Shown here: positions 1 through 8,720 of the stretch, one piece after another
How the letters are laid out: each line of letters opens with the position of its first letter
Position numbering within the stretch: position 1 is the stretch's first letter
Origin: Halopseudomonas phragmitis
GTDB lineage: Bacteria; Pseudomonadota; Gammaproteobacteria; Pseudomonadales; Pseudomonadaceae
Length of the DNA: 64,000 nucleotides
Assembly: GCF_002056295.1 (NCBI RefSeq)
Contig: NZ_CP020100.1
Location: 3,185,501 to 3,249,500, forward strand
Direction: 5' to 3'
Made by a program: the position numbers and the translations under genes
Notes under the pieces: generated by a model
Told to the model about the DNA's origin: nothing
What the model saw: the letters and a program-made list of their open reading frames with translations, nothing else
Database searches by the model: none

Positions 1-2
1 AC

Positions 3-1040
3 GGTAGCACCCAGGTCAAGGACACCATGAAGGTCGACAACCTGCCACTCAATGAAACCCGTCTGAACATGATCCAGCACCACCTGCCACTGTTCACCCG
101 GGCGCTGGAAGATGACTTCAAGGACCTGTTCCTGCTGCTGCGCGACAATGCCCAGGCTCACTCGCACTACATTGCGCTGATGGTGCTCAGCGTGATTGTT
201 GCCAGCCTCGGCCTGTTTCTCTCCAGCGCCGCGGTGATCATCGGCGCAATGGTCCTGGCCCCGCTGATGGCTCCCATCATCTCTCTGGCCATGGGGCTGT
301 TGCGCGGCGACCGCCTGCTGCTGCAGCGGTCACTGGCCACTATAGGAATTGGTGTCTTGCTGGCATTGACAACCGCCAGTCTGATCGCCCTGCTAATCCC
401 AATCGACAAGATCACCCCGGAAATGGCTGGACGCCTGCACCCCAACCTGCTCGACCTGGGCGTAGCAGTGGCCTCTGGTATTGCCGGAGGTTACGCCCAT
501 GCACGCGAAAGTGTGATGAAGAGCCTGCCAGGTGTAGCCATCGCTGTAGCACTGGTGCCACCGCTGTCGGTAGCCGGTATCGGCATCGGCTGGTGGCAGT
601 GGGAAGTGTTCAGCGGCGCCATGCTGCTGTTCCTGACCAACCTGGTGGGTATCGCCCTGAGTGCCGCGCTGACCTTTCTGGTGCTCGGTTACGCCCCGCT
701 GGTCAAGGCCAAGCGCGGCCTGGCGATCTCCGCCGCGCTGCTGGCAGCGGTTGCAGTCCCGCTGACCATTGCCTTCAGCGACATGCAGGACCGCTGGCAA
801 ATCGAGCGTGACCTGACTCGCGAGCCATTCAGTATCCACGGCAAAAGCATGAGCATGATCGGCCCGCAAGTCACTCGTCAGGGCGAGGTCATCGTTATTC
901 GCGGCGACCTTGTCGCCGAACAGCCAATCCTGCTGGCTGACCTGCGTGCCCTTAAAACACGCCTGGAAATGCACTGGCAGCGGCCAGTCATGCTGGAACT
1001 GAACACCCGCATAAGGATGCGACCAACATCACAGAATTAG
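3..1040 (+). CDS. DUF389 (TIGR00341-type) membrane protein, 5' end outside window
   Basis: The reading frame is open to the left edge, so the N-terminus is missing; the first internal ATG is at 27. The visible part has a run of hydrophobic segments (about residues 50-260 from position 27) containing the glycine/proline-rich motif SSAAVIIGAMVLAPLMAPI, which is typical of the DUF389 family of uncharacterised inner-membrane proteins. A soluble C-terminal stretch of about 80 residues follows. Family members are usually longer than 337 residues, which fits a truncation by the window. The function is unknown; no transport or enzymatic activity can be assigned from sequence. Confidence 0.8.
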   Translation, partial: GSTQVKDTMKVDNLPLNETRLNMIQHHLPLFTRALEDDFKDLFLLLRDNAQAHSHYIALMVLSVIVASLGLFLSSAAVIIGAMVLAPLMAPIISLAMGLLRGDRLLLQRSLATIGIGVLLALTTASLIALLIPIDKITPEMAGRLHPNLLDLGVAVASGIAGGYAHARESVMKSLPGVAIAVALVPPLSVAGIGIGWWQWEVFSGAMLLFLTNLVGIALSAALTFLVLGYAPLVKAKRGLAISAALLAAVAVPLTIAFSDMQDRWQIERDLTREPFSIHGKSMSMIGPQVTRQGEVIVIRGDLVAEQPILLADLRALKTRLEMHWQRPVMLELNTRIRMRPTSQN

Positions 1041-1173
1041 TAGTCCCAAGGGAACCAGTAGCACAATTGCAAGGTCTCAAGCCACAGACAACAGGGAAGT
1101 GTCCGAGAGCAATCAACCTATGATAAGCGCCGGCCAATGAACTGCCGGCCATGCAAGCCTTGGAGCCAGAACC

Positions 1174-1713
1174 ATGAATAAATCAATGCTGTCAGGTATC
1201 GTTATCGGCGCGGTGGTAGCCACTGCGGGCGGTGCAATTGCCGGCTACAGTGCATTGACCAGCAGCAAACCACCGACCCACGCTGAGGTCATCAAGGTTG
1301 CCGAGATCAAGGAAACCGAACGCACTCCTCGCCAGGTATGCCAGGACGTAGCCGTAACCCGGCAAAAACCGGTCCAGGATCAACACAGAATCACCGGAAC
1401 CGTCGCTGGCGCTGTTGTCGGCGGGGTGCTGGGCAATCAGGTAGGCGGCGGCAGTGGCAAAAAACTGGCCACCATCGCTGGCGCGGCAGCCGGCGGCTAT
1501 GCCGGTAACCGGACTCAGGAACACCTGCAGAACAATAACACCTACACCACCACCGAACGGCGCTGTGAAACCGTCTATGACAGCCACGCCAAAGTGGTCG
1601 GCTATCAGGTTGACTACCGGATCGGTGAGCAGGTTGGCAGTGTCCGCATGGACCATCACCCTGGCGACCAGATTCCGCTGCATGACGGCCAACTGGTGCT
1701 GGCCGGCCAGTAA
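1174..1713 (+). CDS. Glycine-zipper 2TM domain protein (17 kDa antigen/SlyB type)
   Basis: This encodes 179 residues with an N-terminal hydrophobic signal or anchor (residues 6-29) and a central glycine zipper around GTVAGAVVGGVLGNQVGGG followed by AGAAAGGYAGN, the signature of the Rickettsia 17-kDa antigen/SlyB superfamily. A cysteine pair (QVCQDV, RRCETV) flanks the zipper in the periplasmic part. There is no lipobox cysteine, so it is probably membrane-anchored rather than a lipoprotein. A GGAG ribosome-binding site lies about 9 nt before the ATG. It is monocistronic, with a strong terminator directly downstream. A structural or envelope role is inferred from the family. Confidence 0.8.
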   Translation: MNKSMLSGIVIGAVVATAGGAIAGYSALTSSKPPTHAEVIKVAEIKETERTPRQVCQDVAVTRQKPVQDQHRITGTVAGAVVGGVLGNQVGGGSGKKLATIAGAAAGGYAGNRTQEHLQNNNTYTTTERRCETVYDSHAKVVGYQVDYRIGEQVGSVRMDHHPGDQIPLHDGQLVLAGQ

Positions 1714-1730
1714 TCGGATTGCCAACATAA

Positions 1731-1757
1731 AACGGAGCCCTCTTGGCTCCGTTTTTT
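1731..1757 (+). terminator. Rho-independent terminator of the glycine-zipper gene
   Basis: The arms AACGGAGCC and GGCTCCGTT form a 9-bp perfect stem followed by a run of seven T, 17 bases after the stop codon at 1713. Confidence 0.9.
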
Positions 1758-1763
1758 TAGAAC

Positions 1764-2010
1764 AAACACTGATTAATTGCGCACAAGCCCGGCAGCCCGG
1801 GTGGCGCTGACCTGTTCTGGACTGTCGATGCCCCGGATGGGCATCGTCAAGCCCCCAGGGGTGAGGCAAGCGTTTACCAAGCATGCTTGGTGCGCAGCCG
1901 AACGCCGACCGATCTGTGATCGGTTGGCCGGACCCGGAGGGGGTTCACGGCGTGTCCAGAACAGGTCAGCGACAATTGGGCCGACACAGAAACTGGCTTA
2001 ATCAGTGTTT
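1764..2010. repeat. Nested inverted-repeat element, MITE-like
   Basis: A gene-free 247-bp stretch is bounded by a perfect 13-bp inverted repeat (AAACACTGATTAA at 1764-1776, its complement at 1998-2010). Inside it is a perfect 18-bp inverted repeat (CGCTGACCTGTTCTGGAC at 1805-1822, complement at 1954-1971). Three smaller hairpins lie between: CGATGCCC/GGGCATCG near 1826-1846, the 16-bp palindrome ACCAAGCATGCTTGGT at about 1877-1892, and ACCGATC/GATCGGT at about 1908-1924. No credible coding frame is present. The structure suggests a miniature non-autonomous transposable element or a structured repeat. No clear target duplication is visible, and its right end lies 13 bp from the finR stop codon. 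Confidence 0.6.
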
Positions 2011-2023
2011 CCTTTATACCTGC

Positions 2024-2905
2024 TCAACCACTCTCGCGGCACATTTCCAGCCAGCGCTGCATACCGGCACTGCGGAACTTGTTGCGCTGCAAGGCAAAGT
2101 AGAAGCGTCGATGAAAATTGCGTTGCGGAACCGGTAGCGGCACCAGGCTCCCGCGCCGGAACGCATCGACCAGAGTAATCGCTGACAGACAACCGACTCC
2201 CAGTCCCGCCTCAACCGCACGTTTGATCGCTTCGGTGTGCTGTAGCTCAAGCTTGATGTTCAACTCCGGAAGCAACCCATGCATCGCCCAGTCGAAATGC
2301 TGACGGGTGCCCGAGCCTGATTCACGCACAATCCACTCAGTCGCCAGCAATTGCTCATCGCTCAGCCAGGGCTTGCCGGCCCAAGGATGGTCTGGCGCAC
2401 AGAACACTACTAACTCATCATCACGCCAAGGCAGCATATCCAGTTCCGGGTGGTGTACCTCACCTTCGATCAGGCCGATATCCAGCTCGAAATTCGCCAC
2501 TTTGCGCACAATCGTCGAAGTATTGGCCACTTCCAGCTCAACCCGCGCTCCCGCCTGTTCGCCCATATAGCGGGCCATGATTTCAACCGCCAGGTAATTA
2601 CCAATACTTAGGGTCGCACCGACCTTGAGATGACCAATATCCTGATGGCGCTGCAACGTCAGTTCCAATTGCCGGGCCTGCTCCAGCAAGGCCTCGGCCC
2701 GGGGCCTGACGCTCTGCCCCAGCTCATTGAGCTGAAGCCGCTTGCCCACCCGGTCGAACAACTGCACATCAAACTGCGACTCAAGATCACGCAAGGCACT
2801 ACTGGCCGCCGATTGCGACATGGCCAGGCTCTCTGCCGCACGAGTCAGATTGTTGTGGTGAGCTGCGGCCAGGAACACTTCCAATTGACGCAAGGTGTAT
2901 CTCAT
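2024..2905 (-). CDS. finR: LysR-family regulator FinR
   Basis: This is a 293-residue LysR-type regulator. The N-terminal winged helix-turn-helix (residues 1-60) contains TRAAESLAMSQSAASSALRDLE, and a LysR substrate-binding domain runs from about residue 90 to the end. It is divergent from fpr, with 99 bp between the start codons. This is the arrangement known in Pseudomonas, where FinR activates fpr during superoxide stress. The identity rests on family membership plus this conserved divergent neighbour. The shared region at 2906-3004 is AT-rich with inverted repeats suited to LysR binding. Confidence 0.85.
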   Translation of the reverse strand: MRYTLRQLEVFLAAAHHNNLTRAAESLAMSQSAASSALRDLESQFDVQLFDRVGKRLQLNELGQSVRPRAEALLEQARQLELTLQRHQDIGHLKVGATLSIGNYLAVEIMARYMGEQAGARVELEVANTSTIVRKVANFELDIGLIEGEVHHPELDMLPWRDDELVVFCAPDHPWAGKPWLSDEQLLATEWIVRESGSGTRQHFDWAMHGLLPELNIKLELQHTEAIKRAVEAGLGVGCLSAITLVDAFRRGSLVPLPVPQRNFHRRFYFALQRNKFRSAGMQRWLEMCRESG

Positions 2906-3004
2906 TATCGATTTTCTCGATTATCAAAATAAAAATTAATCGCTTAACCGATAGATTAACCAACCGCTACACTGCCGGCAATCAAGAACGTAAAGGGGGA
3001 TTTC
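2906..3004. promoter_or_regulatory. finR-fpr divergent control region
   Basis: This is 99 bp of AT-rich DNA between two divergent starts, in contrast to its GC-rich surroundings. It contains the inverted repeat ATCGA-N5-TCGAT (2907-2921) directly upstream of finR and a second set of TTAATCG/CGATAGATTAA-like half-sites at about 2936-2957. A LysR-type regulator and its target normally share such an operator. The exact FinR site and promoter elements are inferred, not proven. The fpr ribosome-binding site AAGGGGGA sits at the fpr-proximal end. Confidence 0.55.
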
Positions 3005-3778
3005 ATGGCTGGCTTCAATACCGAACGCGTACTCAGTGTCCACCACTGGACCGATAACCTGTTCAGTTTTCGCACCACACGTGACTCCGGGTTCCGCTTC
3101 AAGAATGGCCATTTCATCATGATCGGCCTTGAGGTCGAGGGCCGGCCACTGATGCGCGCCTACAGCATCGCCAGCCCCAACTACGAAGACACCCTTGAGT
3201 TCTTCAGCATCAAGGTGCCGGATGGCCCGCTGACTTCGCGACTGCAGAACATTCGTGAGGGTGATCAGATCATCATCAGCCGAAAGCCGACCGGCACTCT
3301 GGTGCTCGATCACCTGCTGCCAGGCCGCAATCTCTATCTGCTTAGCACCGGCACTGGCCTGGCGCCCTTCATCAGTATTATCCAGGACCCGGAAACCTAC
3401 GAGCAGTATGACAAGGTGATTCTGACCCATGGCTGCCGCCATGTGCGCGAACTGGCTTATCAGGACCTGATCAACCAGCATCTGCCCAGCCATGAGTATT
3501 TCGGCGAACAGGTTCAGGACAAGCTGATCTATTACCCGACAGTGACGCGTGAACCGTTCCACAACCAGGGCCGCCTGACCGACCTGATGACCAGTGGCAA
3601 GCTGTTCGAAGATATTGGCCTACCCAAACCGAGCCTGGAGCACGACCGCTTCATGCTGTGCGGCAGCCCAAGCATGCTCAAGGACACCTGTGCCATTCTC
3701 GATGACTGGGGGTTTATGGAGGCCCGGCACGGCGACCAGGGTCACTATGTGATTGAGCGCGCCTTCGTTGAGAAATAA
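3005..3778 (+). CDS. fpr: Ferredoxin/flavodoxin-NADP+ reductase
   Basis: This encodes 257 residues, the usual length for the bacterial subclass I FNR. It has an FAD-binding motif RAYSIASPNYEDTLEF, a nucleotide-binding STGTGLAPFISI motif, LTHGCRH, a cofactor-selecting CGSPSM motif, and the C-terminal extension ending AFVEK that is characteristic of Pseudomonas Fpr. It transfers electrons reversibly between NADPH and ferredoxin or flavodoxin, supporting Fe-S cluster maintenance and the oxidative stress response. The start has a strong Shine-Dalgarno sequence (AAGGGGGA, 4 nt spacing). Regulation by the divergent FinR is expected from the family arrangement. Confidence 0.95.
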   Translation: MAGFNTERVLSVHHWTDNLFSFRTTRDSGFRFKNGHFIMIGLEVEGRPLMRAYSIASPNYEDTLEFFSIKVPDGPLTSRLQNIREGDQIIISRKPTGTLVLDHLLPGRNLYLLSTGTGLAPFISIIQDPETYEQYDKVILTHGCRHVRELAYQDLINQHLPSHEYFGEQVQDKLIYYPTVTREPFHNQGRLTDLMTSGKLFEDIGLPKPSLEHDRFMLCGSPSMLKDTCAILDDWGFMEARHGDQGHYVIERAFVEK

Positions 3779-3798
3779 CTCTCGCTGTGATGGATGCT

Positions 3799-4560
3799 CT
3801 ACTCGGCGTAGAGCATCTGCCGCGTCATGCCACCATCGGCAACCAGATTCTGCCCGGTGATGAATCCTGCTTCCGGGCTCAGCAAAAAACTCACCAGCGC
3901 CCCTATATCCTCAGGCTGACCAACCCGCCCGACGGAGTGCTGTTCATGATCCAGTGCGCGCAGCGGATCGCTGGCCTGCAACGCTGGCGGCCTGGTATCA
4001 ATCCAGCCTGGGCTGACCGCATTGACCCGAATGTCCGGCCCCAGACTCACGGCCATGGCATGAGTCAGCGCCACCAACCCACCCTTGCTGGCGGCATAGG
4101 CCTCAGTATTGGCTTCCGACTGCAAGGCCCGGGTCGAGGCGATATTGACGATAGCTCCACCGCTTTCTCGCAGCAGCCTGAGCGCATGCTTGCTGACCAG
4201 AAAACTGCCGGTCAGGCTGGTTGTCAGCCAGCGATTCCAGGCTTCCAGAGTCAATTGCTCCAGCGGACCGCTATCAGGATCGGCAATTCCGGCATTGTTG
4301 ACCAAGCCGTCAAGCTGACCAAAGTCCTCTTCGATCCGCTCCAGACAGCGAATAACCGCCGCCTCGTCACTCACGTCCAGCGTCACGAACTCCACCACGC
4401 CCAGCCGTGCCAACTCTTCAGCGGCCGCCTGGCCGGCCAGTTCATCGATATCCGCAATCACCACCGACCAACCTGCACGCAGCAGGCTGGTGGCAATCCC
4501 TTTACCAATGCCCCGGGCAGCGCCTGTAACCAACGCCACCCTGACAACTTCACGCTCCAC
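3799..4560 (-). CDS. Short-chain dehydrogenase/reductase
   Basis: This is a classical SDR of 253 residues. The cofactor motif TGAARGIG is near residue 14, NNAGIADP near 90, a catalytic Ser in NIASTRA, and YAASKGG (Tyr/Lys) near 152. It ends in a typical FITGQNLVADGGM segment. The chosen start is a GTG at 4560 that directly follows the TGA of the PLDc_N gene, so translation is likely coupled. The substrate cannot be told from sequence. A 3' region of 20 bp separates it from the convergent fpr gene. Confidence 0.85.
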   Translation of the reverse strand: MEREVVRVALVTGAARGIGKGIATSLLRAGWSVVIADIDELAGQAAAEELARLGVVEFVTLDVSDEAAVIRCLERIEEDFGQLDGLVNNAGIADPDSGPLEQLTLEAWNRWLTTSLTGSFLVSKHALRLLRESGGAIVNIASTRALQSEANTEAYAASKGGLVALTHAMAVSLGPDIRVNAVSPGWIDTRPPALQASDPLRALDHEQHSVGRVGQPEDIGALVSFLLSPEAGFITGQNLVADGGMTRQMLYAE

Positions 4561-4749
4561 TCAGGTGCGCCCTCCTCGCGGTCCGGCCACAAACCAGATA
4601 ATCAGTCCCAACACGGGCAACAACACCACCAGAGCGATCCACAGCACCTTGGCGCCATTAGTCGCACCACTTTGAACGATATTGACGATGGCCCAGATAT
4701 CCAGCAACAGGATGATCAAACCAAAAATGCCGCTGACATTCATATTCAT
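4561..4749 (-). CDS. Small membrane protein with PLDc_N domain
   Basis: This is a 62-residue protein with two hydrophobic helices (about residues 7-25 and 35-55). It matches the N-terminal transmembrane module of cardiolipin synthases (PLDc_N: GLIILLLDIWAIVNIVQS ... WIALVVLLPVLGLIIWFVAGP) but has no phospholipase D catalytic part. A strong GGAG ribosome-binding site lies 9 nt before the ATG. Its stop codon abuts the GTG start of the downstream SDR gene. Stand-alone PLDc_N peptides are common in bacteria and uncharacterised. Confidence 0.85.
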   Translation of the reverse strand: MNMNVSGIFGLIILLLDIWAIVNIVQSGATNGAKVLWIALVVLLPVLGLIIWFVAGPRGGRT

Positions 4750-4820
4750 CGGACTGCTCCTTGCTCGTCTGTCGGGATTGTCCCTGTGACACTATAGCCC
4801 AGACGCATAAGAGCGCTTCG

Positions 4821-5354
4821 TTAAAGATCCAGCGGCTCCAGCCCGACGAAAGGATCAGCCGTCAGCGGCTGTCCGCGCAAGTCGTCAGGCGTGCTGGCCA
4901 GGCATAGCAGCAAACAGCCCTGCCCGACCCTGGGCACGAAGCTCAACGGCGTGTCCGCCGGCAGCTCCAGCAGGCTGCCGGCTTCACAACATACAGCCAG
5001 AATCTGCGTCCCCCGCTGCAGAAACAGCGTGCCGGCTCCGCTCAGCAACAACCAGCCTAAAGGCCGGGCATGCTGGCAGGCCGGTTCGATTGATTGGCTG
5101 GTCGCTTCGGCATAGGCCGGCAACCCTTCGTAGCTGCGCAGCTCGCCGGCACTGTAATCACTGCCTGGTAGCTGCTCTCGCAGCATCTGCTGCCCCGCCG
5201 CCAGCCAGTCGCCCTGCTCGGCCAGCTCAACCGGCGCCAAACGCTGCAGGCCAATCCCCTGCTCTGCCAACGCCGCGAGGATATCCTCATCATGGGTCAG
5301 GAGCTTCTGCGGGCAGGCAAGCTGATCGTGGGCGTAGAGAACAAGAACTGTCAT
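4821..5354 (-). CDS. Degenerate acireductone dioxygenase (MtnD)-like cupin
   Basis: This 177-residue protein aligns along its length with acireductone dioxygenase of the methionine salvage pathway: the N-terminal KLLTHDEDILAALAEQGI, the barrel motif AVCCEAGSLLELPADTPL, and the C-terminal PDDLRGQPLTADPFVG. By alignment from memory, the enzyme's metal ligands His-X-His-X3-Glu and a later His are replaced. The region reads CQHARPL, with one His kept, and PLSF replaces the KHWF histidine. It is therefore unlikely to be an active ARD. It lies next to the MFS/aroC block, where Pseudomonas carries mtnD. The ATG at 5354 is preferred over an upstream TTG. Confidence 0.65.
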   Translation of the reverse strand: MTVLVLYAHDQLACPQKLLTHDEDILAALAEQGIGLQRLAPVELAEQGDWLAAGQQMLREQLPGSDYSAGELRSYEGLPAYAEATSQSIEPACQHARPLGWLLLSGAGTLFLQRGTQILAVCCEAGSLLELPADTPLSFVPRVGQGCLLLCLASTPDDLRGQPLTADPFVGLEPLDL

Positions 5355-5439
5355 CGGCTGAATATCTGTTGGCGGCAAGGGTTGAGGGCAGTATACGGCC
5401 CCGCTGGCGATGCCGAAAGGCGGCTAAAGTCGCAACGAC

Positions 5440-6588
5440 TCAAACCCTGGCATCCAGCCGTAAAGCCAGAATCAGCGCTGCACTGGCCGCCGCAAGGCTG
5501 GCCAGCACAAAGGTCCACAGCGGCCCCAGCGAACTCCAGCTATAACCGGCGTAGAGGGCTCCCAGGGCGCCGCCAACGCCCGCCAGCGTGGCATAAAGTG
5601 CCTGTCCCTGGCCTTGCTGGCGGTCATGAAAGCTGCGCTGCACAAAGTGAATTGCCGCCACGTGAAAACAGCCGAAGGTCGCCGCGTGCAGCAGTTGAGC
5701 CAACAATAACCAGGCCAGATTGTCAGCCAACGCACCCAGTAACAGCCAGCGGATGGCAGCCAGGATGAAGCTCGTTAGCAACAACTGTTTGAGGCTGAAT
5801 AACGCCAGCACACGGGTCATGACCATGAACAGCAGGATCTCTGCCACCACACCCAACGCCCACATCAACCCAATCAGCCCCCGACTGTAGCCTAGGGCCT
5901 CCAGATGCAAGGTCAGAAAGGTGTAGTAAGGCCCATGGGATAGCTGCATCAAGGCGACACAGAGAAAGAACGCTGGCACTCCAGGCCGCCATAGTTGCAG
6001 CCAAAACCCACTACTGCCTTCAACACCGCGTCCAGCCGACCGTGGCGCTGGCGGCACCAGCAGACTAGCCAGAATAATTCCAAGCATGATCAACAACAGC
6101 ATGGCCGGATACAGATCCAGACTGAAACGCCCAAACAGCCAGCCCAGGCCAACCACAGTCAGAATGAAGCCAACCGACCCCCACAGACGAATGCGGCTAT
6201 AGCGCGCCGACTGCGGACCCAGATGCCCAAGGGTGATGGCTTCGAACTGCGGCAGTACCGCATGCCAGAAGAAACTGTGCAGAGCCATCACCAGTACCAG
6301 CCACCAATAGTCCTGACGCAGAAAAATCAGACAGAAGCTCAGTGCAGTCAGCAGTGAGCCTAGCCGTACGATCAGTAGCCGCTGCCCGGTGCGGTCGCCC
6401 AGCCAGCCCCAGAGATTAGGGGCCAGGCAACGCATCAGCATGGGGATCGCGACCAACTCACCGATACGTGCAGGAGAAAAGCCCAGATGATCGAAGTACA
6501 ACGCCAGAAACGGCGCCACCCCACCCAGCAGGGCGAAGTAGAACAGATAAAAGTTGGAAAGACGCCAGTAAGGCAGCGCACCGCTCAT
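5440..6588 (-). CDS. MFS transporter, MFS_1-like (HcaT/nucleoside symporter type)
   Basis: This is a 382-residue integral membrane protein with about 12 predicted helices. The start MSGALPYWRLSNFYLFYFALLGG and LGDRTGQR in loop 2-3 are typical of the MFS_1_like group that includes 3-phenylpropionate and nucleoside-proton symporters. It lies beside aroC, on the same strand, as in other Pseudomonas. There the neighbouring genes belong to methionine salvage, so transport of a metabolite related to that pathway is possible but unproven. The substrate is unknown. Confidence 0.85.
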   Translation of the reverse strand: MSGALPYWRLSNFYLFYFALLGGVAPFLALYFDHLGFSPARIGELVAIPMLMRCLAPNLWGWLGDRTGQRLLIVRLGSLLTALSFCLIFLRQDYWWLVLVMALHSFFWHAVLPQFEAITLGHLGPQSARYSRIRLWGSVGFILTVVGLGWLFGRFSLDLYPAMLLLIMLGIILASLLVPPAPRSAGRGVEGSSGFWLQLWRPGVPAFFLCVALMQLSHGPYYTFLTLHLEALGYSRGLIGLMWALGVVAEILLFMVMTRVLALFSLKQLLLTSFILAAIRWLLLGALADNLAWLLLAQLLHAATFGCFHVAAIHFVQRSFHDRQQGQGQALYATLAGVGGALGALYAGYSWSSLGPLWTFVLASLAAASAALILALRLDARV

Positions 6589-6670
6589 ATCGCTGCGGCC
6601 CTCGCCTCAAAACAAACCCTGAGAGATTGAGCGGGCCGGCGCGCCGGACTGCGCGCCGTCAGCATGGTGA

Positions 6671-7762
6671 TTACAGCTGCCCCAGTACCGGAGTGACCAC
6701 CTGTACCCCGGCATTCTGGGCCCGGTGGCGCAACAGATGATCAATCAGCACAATCGCCATCATCGCCTCAGCGATCGGGGTAGCCCGGATACCTACACAG
6801 GGATCATGCCGGCCCTTGGTAATGACCTCGACCGGATTGCCGTCAACATCGATCGAACGGCCCGGCGTGGTAATGCTGGAAGTCGGCTTGAGCGCCAGAT
6901 GGGCAATGATCGGCTGCCCCGAGGAAATACCACCCAGAACCCCGCCAGCGTTGTTGCTGACAAAGCCCTCCGGGGTCAATTCGTCACGGTGCTCAGTGCC
7001 GCGCTGGGCCACCGAGGCGAAGCCGGCACCGACTTCAACGCCCTTGACCGCGTTGATGCTCATCAGCGCATAGGCCAGCTCGGCATCCAGCCGGTCAAAG
7101 ATCGGCTCGCCAAGCCCCGGCGGCACACCCTCGGCCACGACGGTAATGCGCGCACCCACCGAGTCCTGATCACGGCGCAACTGGTCCATGTAGGCTTCCA
7201 GTTCCGGCACCTTGTCCGGGTCGGGGCTGAAGAATGCATTCTGGCCCACGGCTTCCCAGCTCTTGAACGGAATTTCGATCGGCCCGAGCTGGCTCATGTA
7301 ACCGCGCACACTGATTCCCAGACTCGCAAGATACTTCTTGGCAATGGCCCCAGCGGCGACCCGCATGGCGGTTTCCCGGGCGGAACTGCGGCCACCGCCA
7401 CGGTAATCACGGAGCCCGTATTTGTGGTGGTAGGTGTAGTCGGCGTGGGCCGGGCGAAACAGATCCTTGATCGCCGAGTAGTCCTTGGATTTCTGATCGG
7501 TATTTCGAATCAACAGACCAATCGGGCAGCCGGTGGTGCGCCCTTCGAACACGCCGCTGAGAATCTCGACCTCATCGGCCTCCTGACGCTGGGTAGTGTG
7601 CCGGCTGGTACCCGGCTTGCGCCGATCCAGCTCGATCTGCAGATCCTCGACAGACAGCTCCAGACCCGGCGGACAACCATCGACAATTGCCATCAAGCCC
7701 GGGCCATGACTCTCGCCGGCAGTAGTGACAGTGAACAGAGTGCCAATGGTATTTCCGGACAT
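6671..7762 (-). CDS. aroC: Chorismate synthase
   Basis: This encodes 363 residues, the normal family length. It converts 5-enolpyruvylshikimate-3-phosphate to chorismate, the last shared step of aromatic amino acid synthesis, using reduced FMN in the cytoplasm. Signature segments include [18 protein letters not shown] (residues 16-33), [18 protein letters not shown] [45 protein letters not shown] and [17 protein letters not shown]. All are intact. It lies on the minus strand upstream of the MFS gene, with an 82-bp gap and no obvious terminator, so co-transcription is possible. Confidence 0.97.
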   Translation of the reverse strand: MSGNTIGTLFTVTTAGESHGPGLMAIVDGCPPGLELSVEDLQIELDRRKPGTSRHTTQRQEADEVEILSGVFEGRTTGCPIGLLIRNTDQKSKDYSAIKDLFRPAHADYTYHHKYGLRDYRGGGRSSARETAMRVAAGAIAKKYLASLGISVRGYMSQLGPIEIPFKSWEAVGQNAFFSPDPDKVPELEAYMDQLRRDQDSVGARITVVAEGVPPGLGEPIFDRLDAELAYALMSINAVKGVEVGAGFASVAQRGTEHRDELTPEGFVSNNAGGVLGGISSGQPIIAHLALKPTSSITTPGRSIDVDGNPVEVITKGRHDPCVGIRATPIAEAMMAIVLIDHLLRHRAQNAGVQVVTPVLGQL

Positions 7763-7888
7763 GCGCAGTACCCGACGTCAGATTCAAAGATTCAGATGAG
7801 CGCGCAGTATAGCGCCAGGCCGCAACGGGTGACAGTCCGAGACCTCGCCGTTAGCATGTTGCAACCCCGCCGCCTTAACGGAGCCACC

Positions 7889-8662
7889 ATGCCTGAGCTG
7901 TTTGACGTGCTACTGCCCAGCACCCTGCCAGCAGCCACAACCCTGCTGCTGATAGCCCTGTCAGCCGTCACCTCGGCCATCACCGCCTCGCTGGGTATTG
8001 GCGGCGGCGTGCTGATGTTGGCGGTCATGGCTCTGGTGATGCCACCAACCGCCATCATTCCGGTACACGGGCTGGTTCAGTTCGGCTCCAATCTCAACCG
8101 CGCACTGATGACCCTGCGGCATATCAATCTACAGGTCATTGTCTGGTTCCTGCCCGGCGTCATACTGGGCGCCTGGCTGGCCAGCCTGATTCTGGTGGAC
8201 CTGCCCGCCGCACTGATCCAACTCTGCATTGCCGGTTTCATTCTGCTGCTGGTCTGGGGCCCGGCGATCCCCAAAGTGGCTACCGGTCGCTTTGGTACCT
8301 TAGTGGCCGCCACCCTGACCACCTTTATCAGCCTGTTCGTTGGCGCCACCGGCCCGTTGGTTGCAGCCTTTGTCAAACAGCAGCAGGCTGGCGAACGGTT
8401 CTCCACCGTCGCCACCTTTGCCGCCGCCATGAGTCTGCAACATGCACCCAAAGCTGTCGTCTACGGCGCCGCCGGGTTTGTATTTTTCGATTGGCTGGGC
8501 CTGATCCTGTTGATGATCGCGGCCGGAGCACTGGGCACCTGGCTTGGCCTGCACCTGCTGAGGCACCTAAATGATCGGCGCTTCGCGCGGATTTTCAATG
8601 GCCTATTGACCCTGCTTGCGGTACGTTTGCTGTGGCAGGCTTGGACAGGCTGGCCAAGTTAA
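7889..8662 (+). CDS. Sulfite exporter TauE/SafE (TSUP) family permease
   Basis: The 257-residue hydrophobic protein has two similar halves, each beginning with a glycine-rich helix (SLGIGGGVLMLAVMAL, and VGATGPLVAAFVKQQ in the second half), as in the TSUP/TauE-SafE family of anion or organosulfur exporters. The open frame extends far upstream antisense to aroC. I chose the ATG at 7889 because a GGAG-like ribosome-binding site (ACGGAGCC) precedes it and the family motif begins there; an ATG at 7856 is the alternative. It is divergent from aroC. The substrate is unknown. Confidence 0.8.
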   Translation: MPELFDVLLPSTLPAATTLLLIALSAVTSAITASLGIGGGVLMLAVMALVMPPTAIIPVHGLVQFGSNLNRALMTLRHINLQVIVWFLPGVILGAWLASLILVDLPAALIQLCIAGFILLLVWGPAIPKVATGRFGTLVAATLTTFISLFVGATGPLVAAFVKQQQAGERFSTVATFAAAMSLQHAPKAVVYGAAGFVFFDWLGLILLMIAAGALGTWLGLHLLRHLNDRRFARIFNGLLTLLAVRLLWQAWTGWPS

Positions 8663-8720
8663 GACTCAAGTTGCCAGAGCAATGGCCGATAGTTTCGCTG
8701 ACAAGCCAATGGAAACCGTC

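Noticed and set aside
3787-4797. 336-residue open frame on the plus strand
   Set aside because: It lies opposite the SDR and PLDc_N genes, lacks family motifs, and is rich in Gln, His and Pro as antisense frames of GC-rich genes often are.
6725-7888. Long N-terminal extension of the TSUP gene
   Set aside because: The frame runs antisense to aroC and has no similarity to permeases; the family begins at the ATG at 7889.
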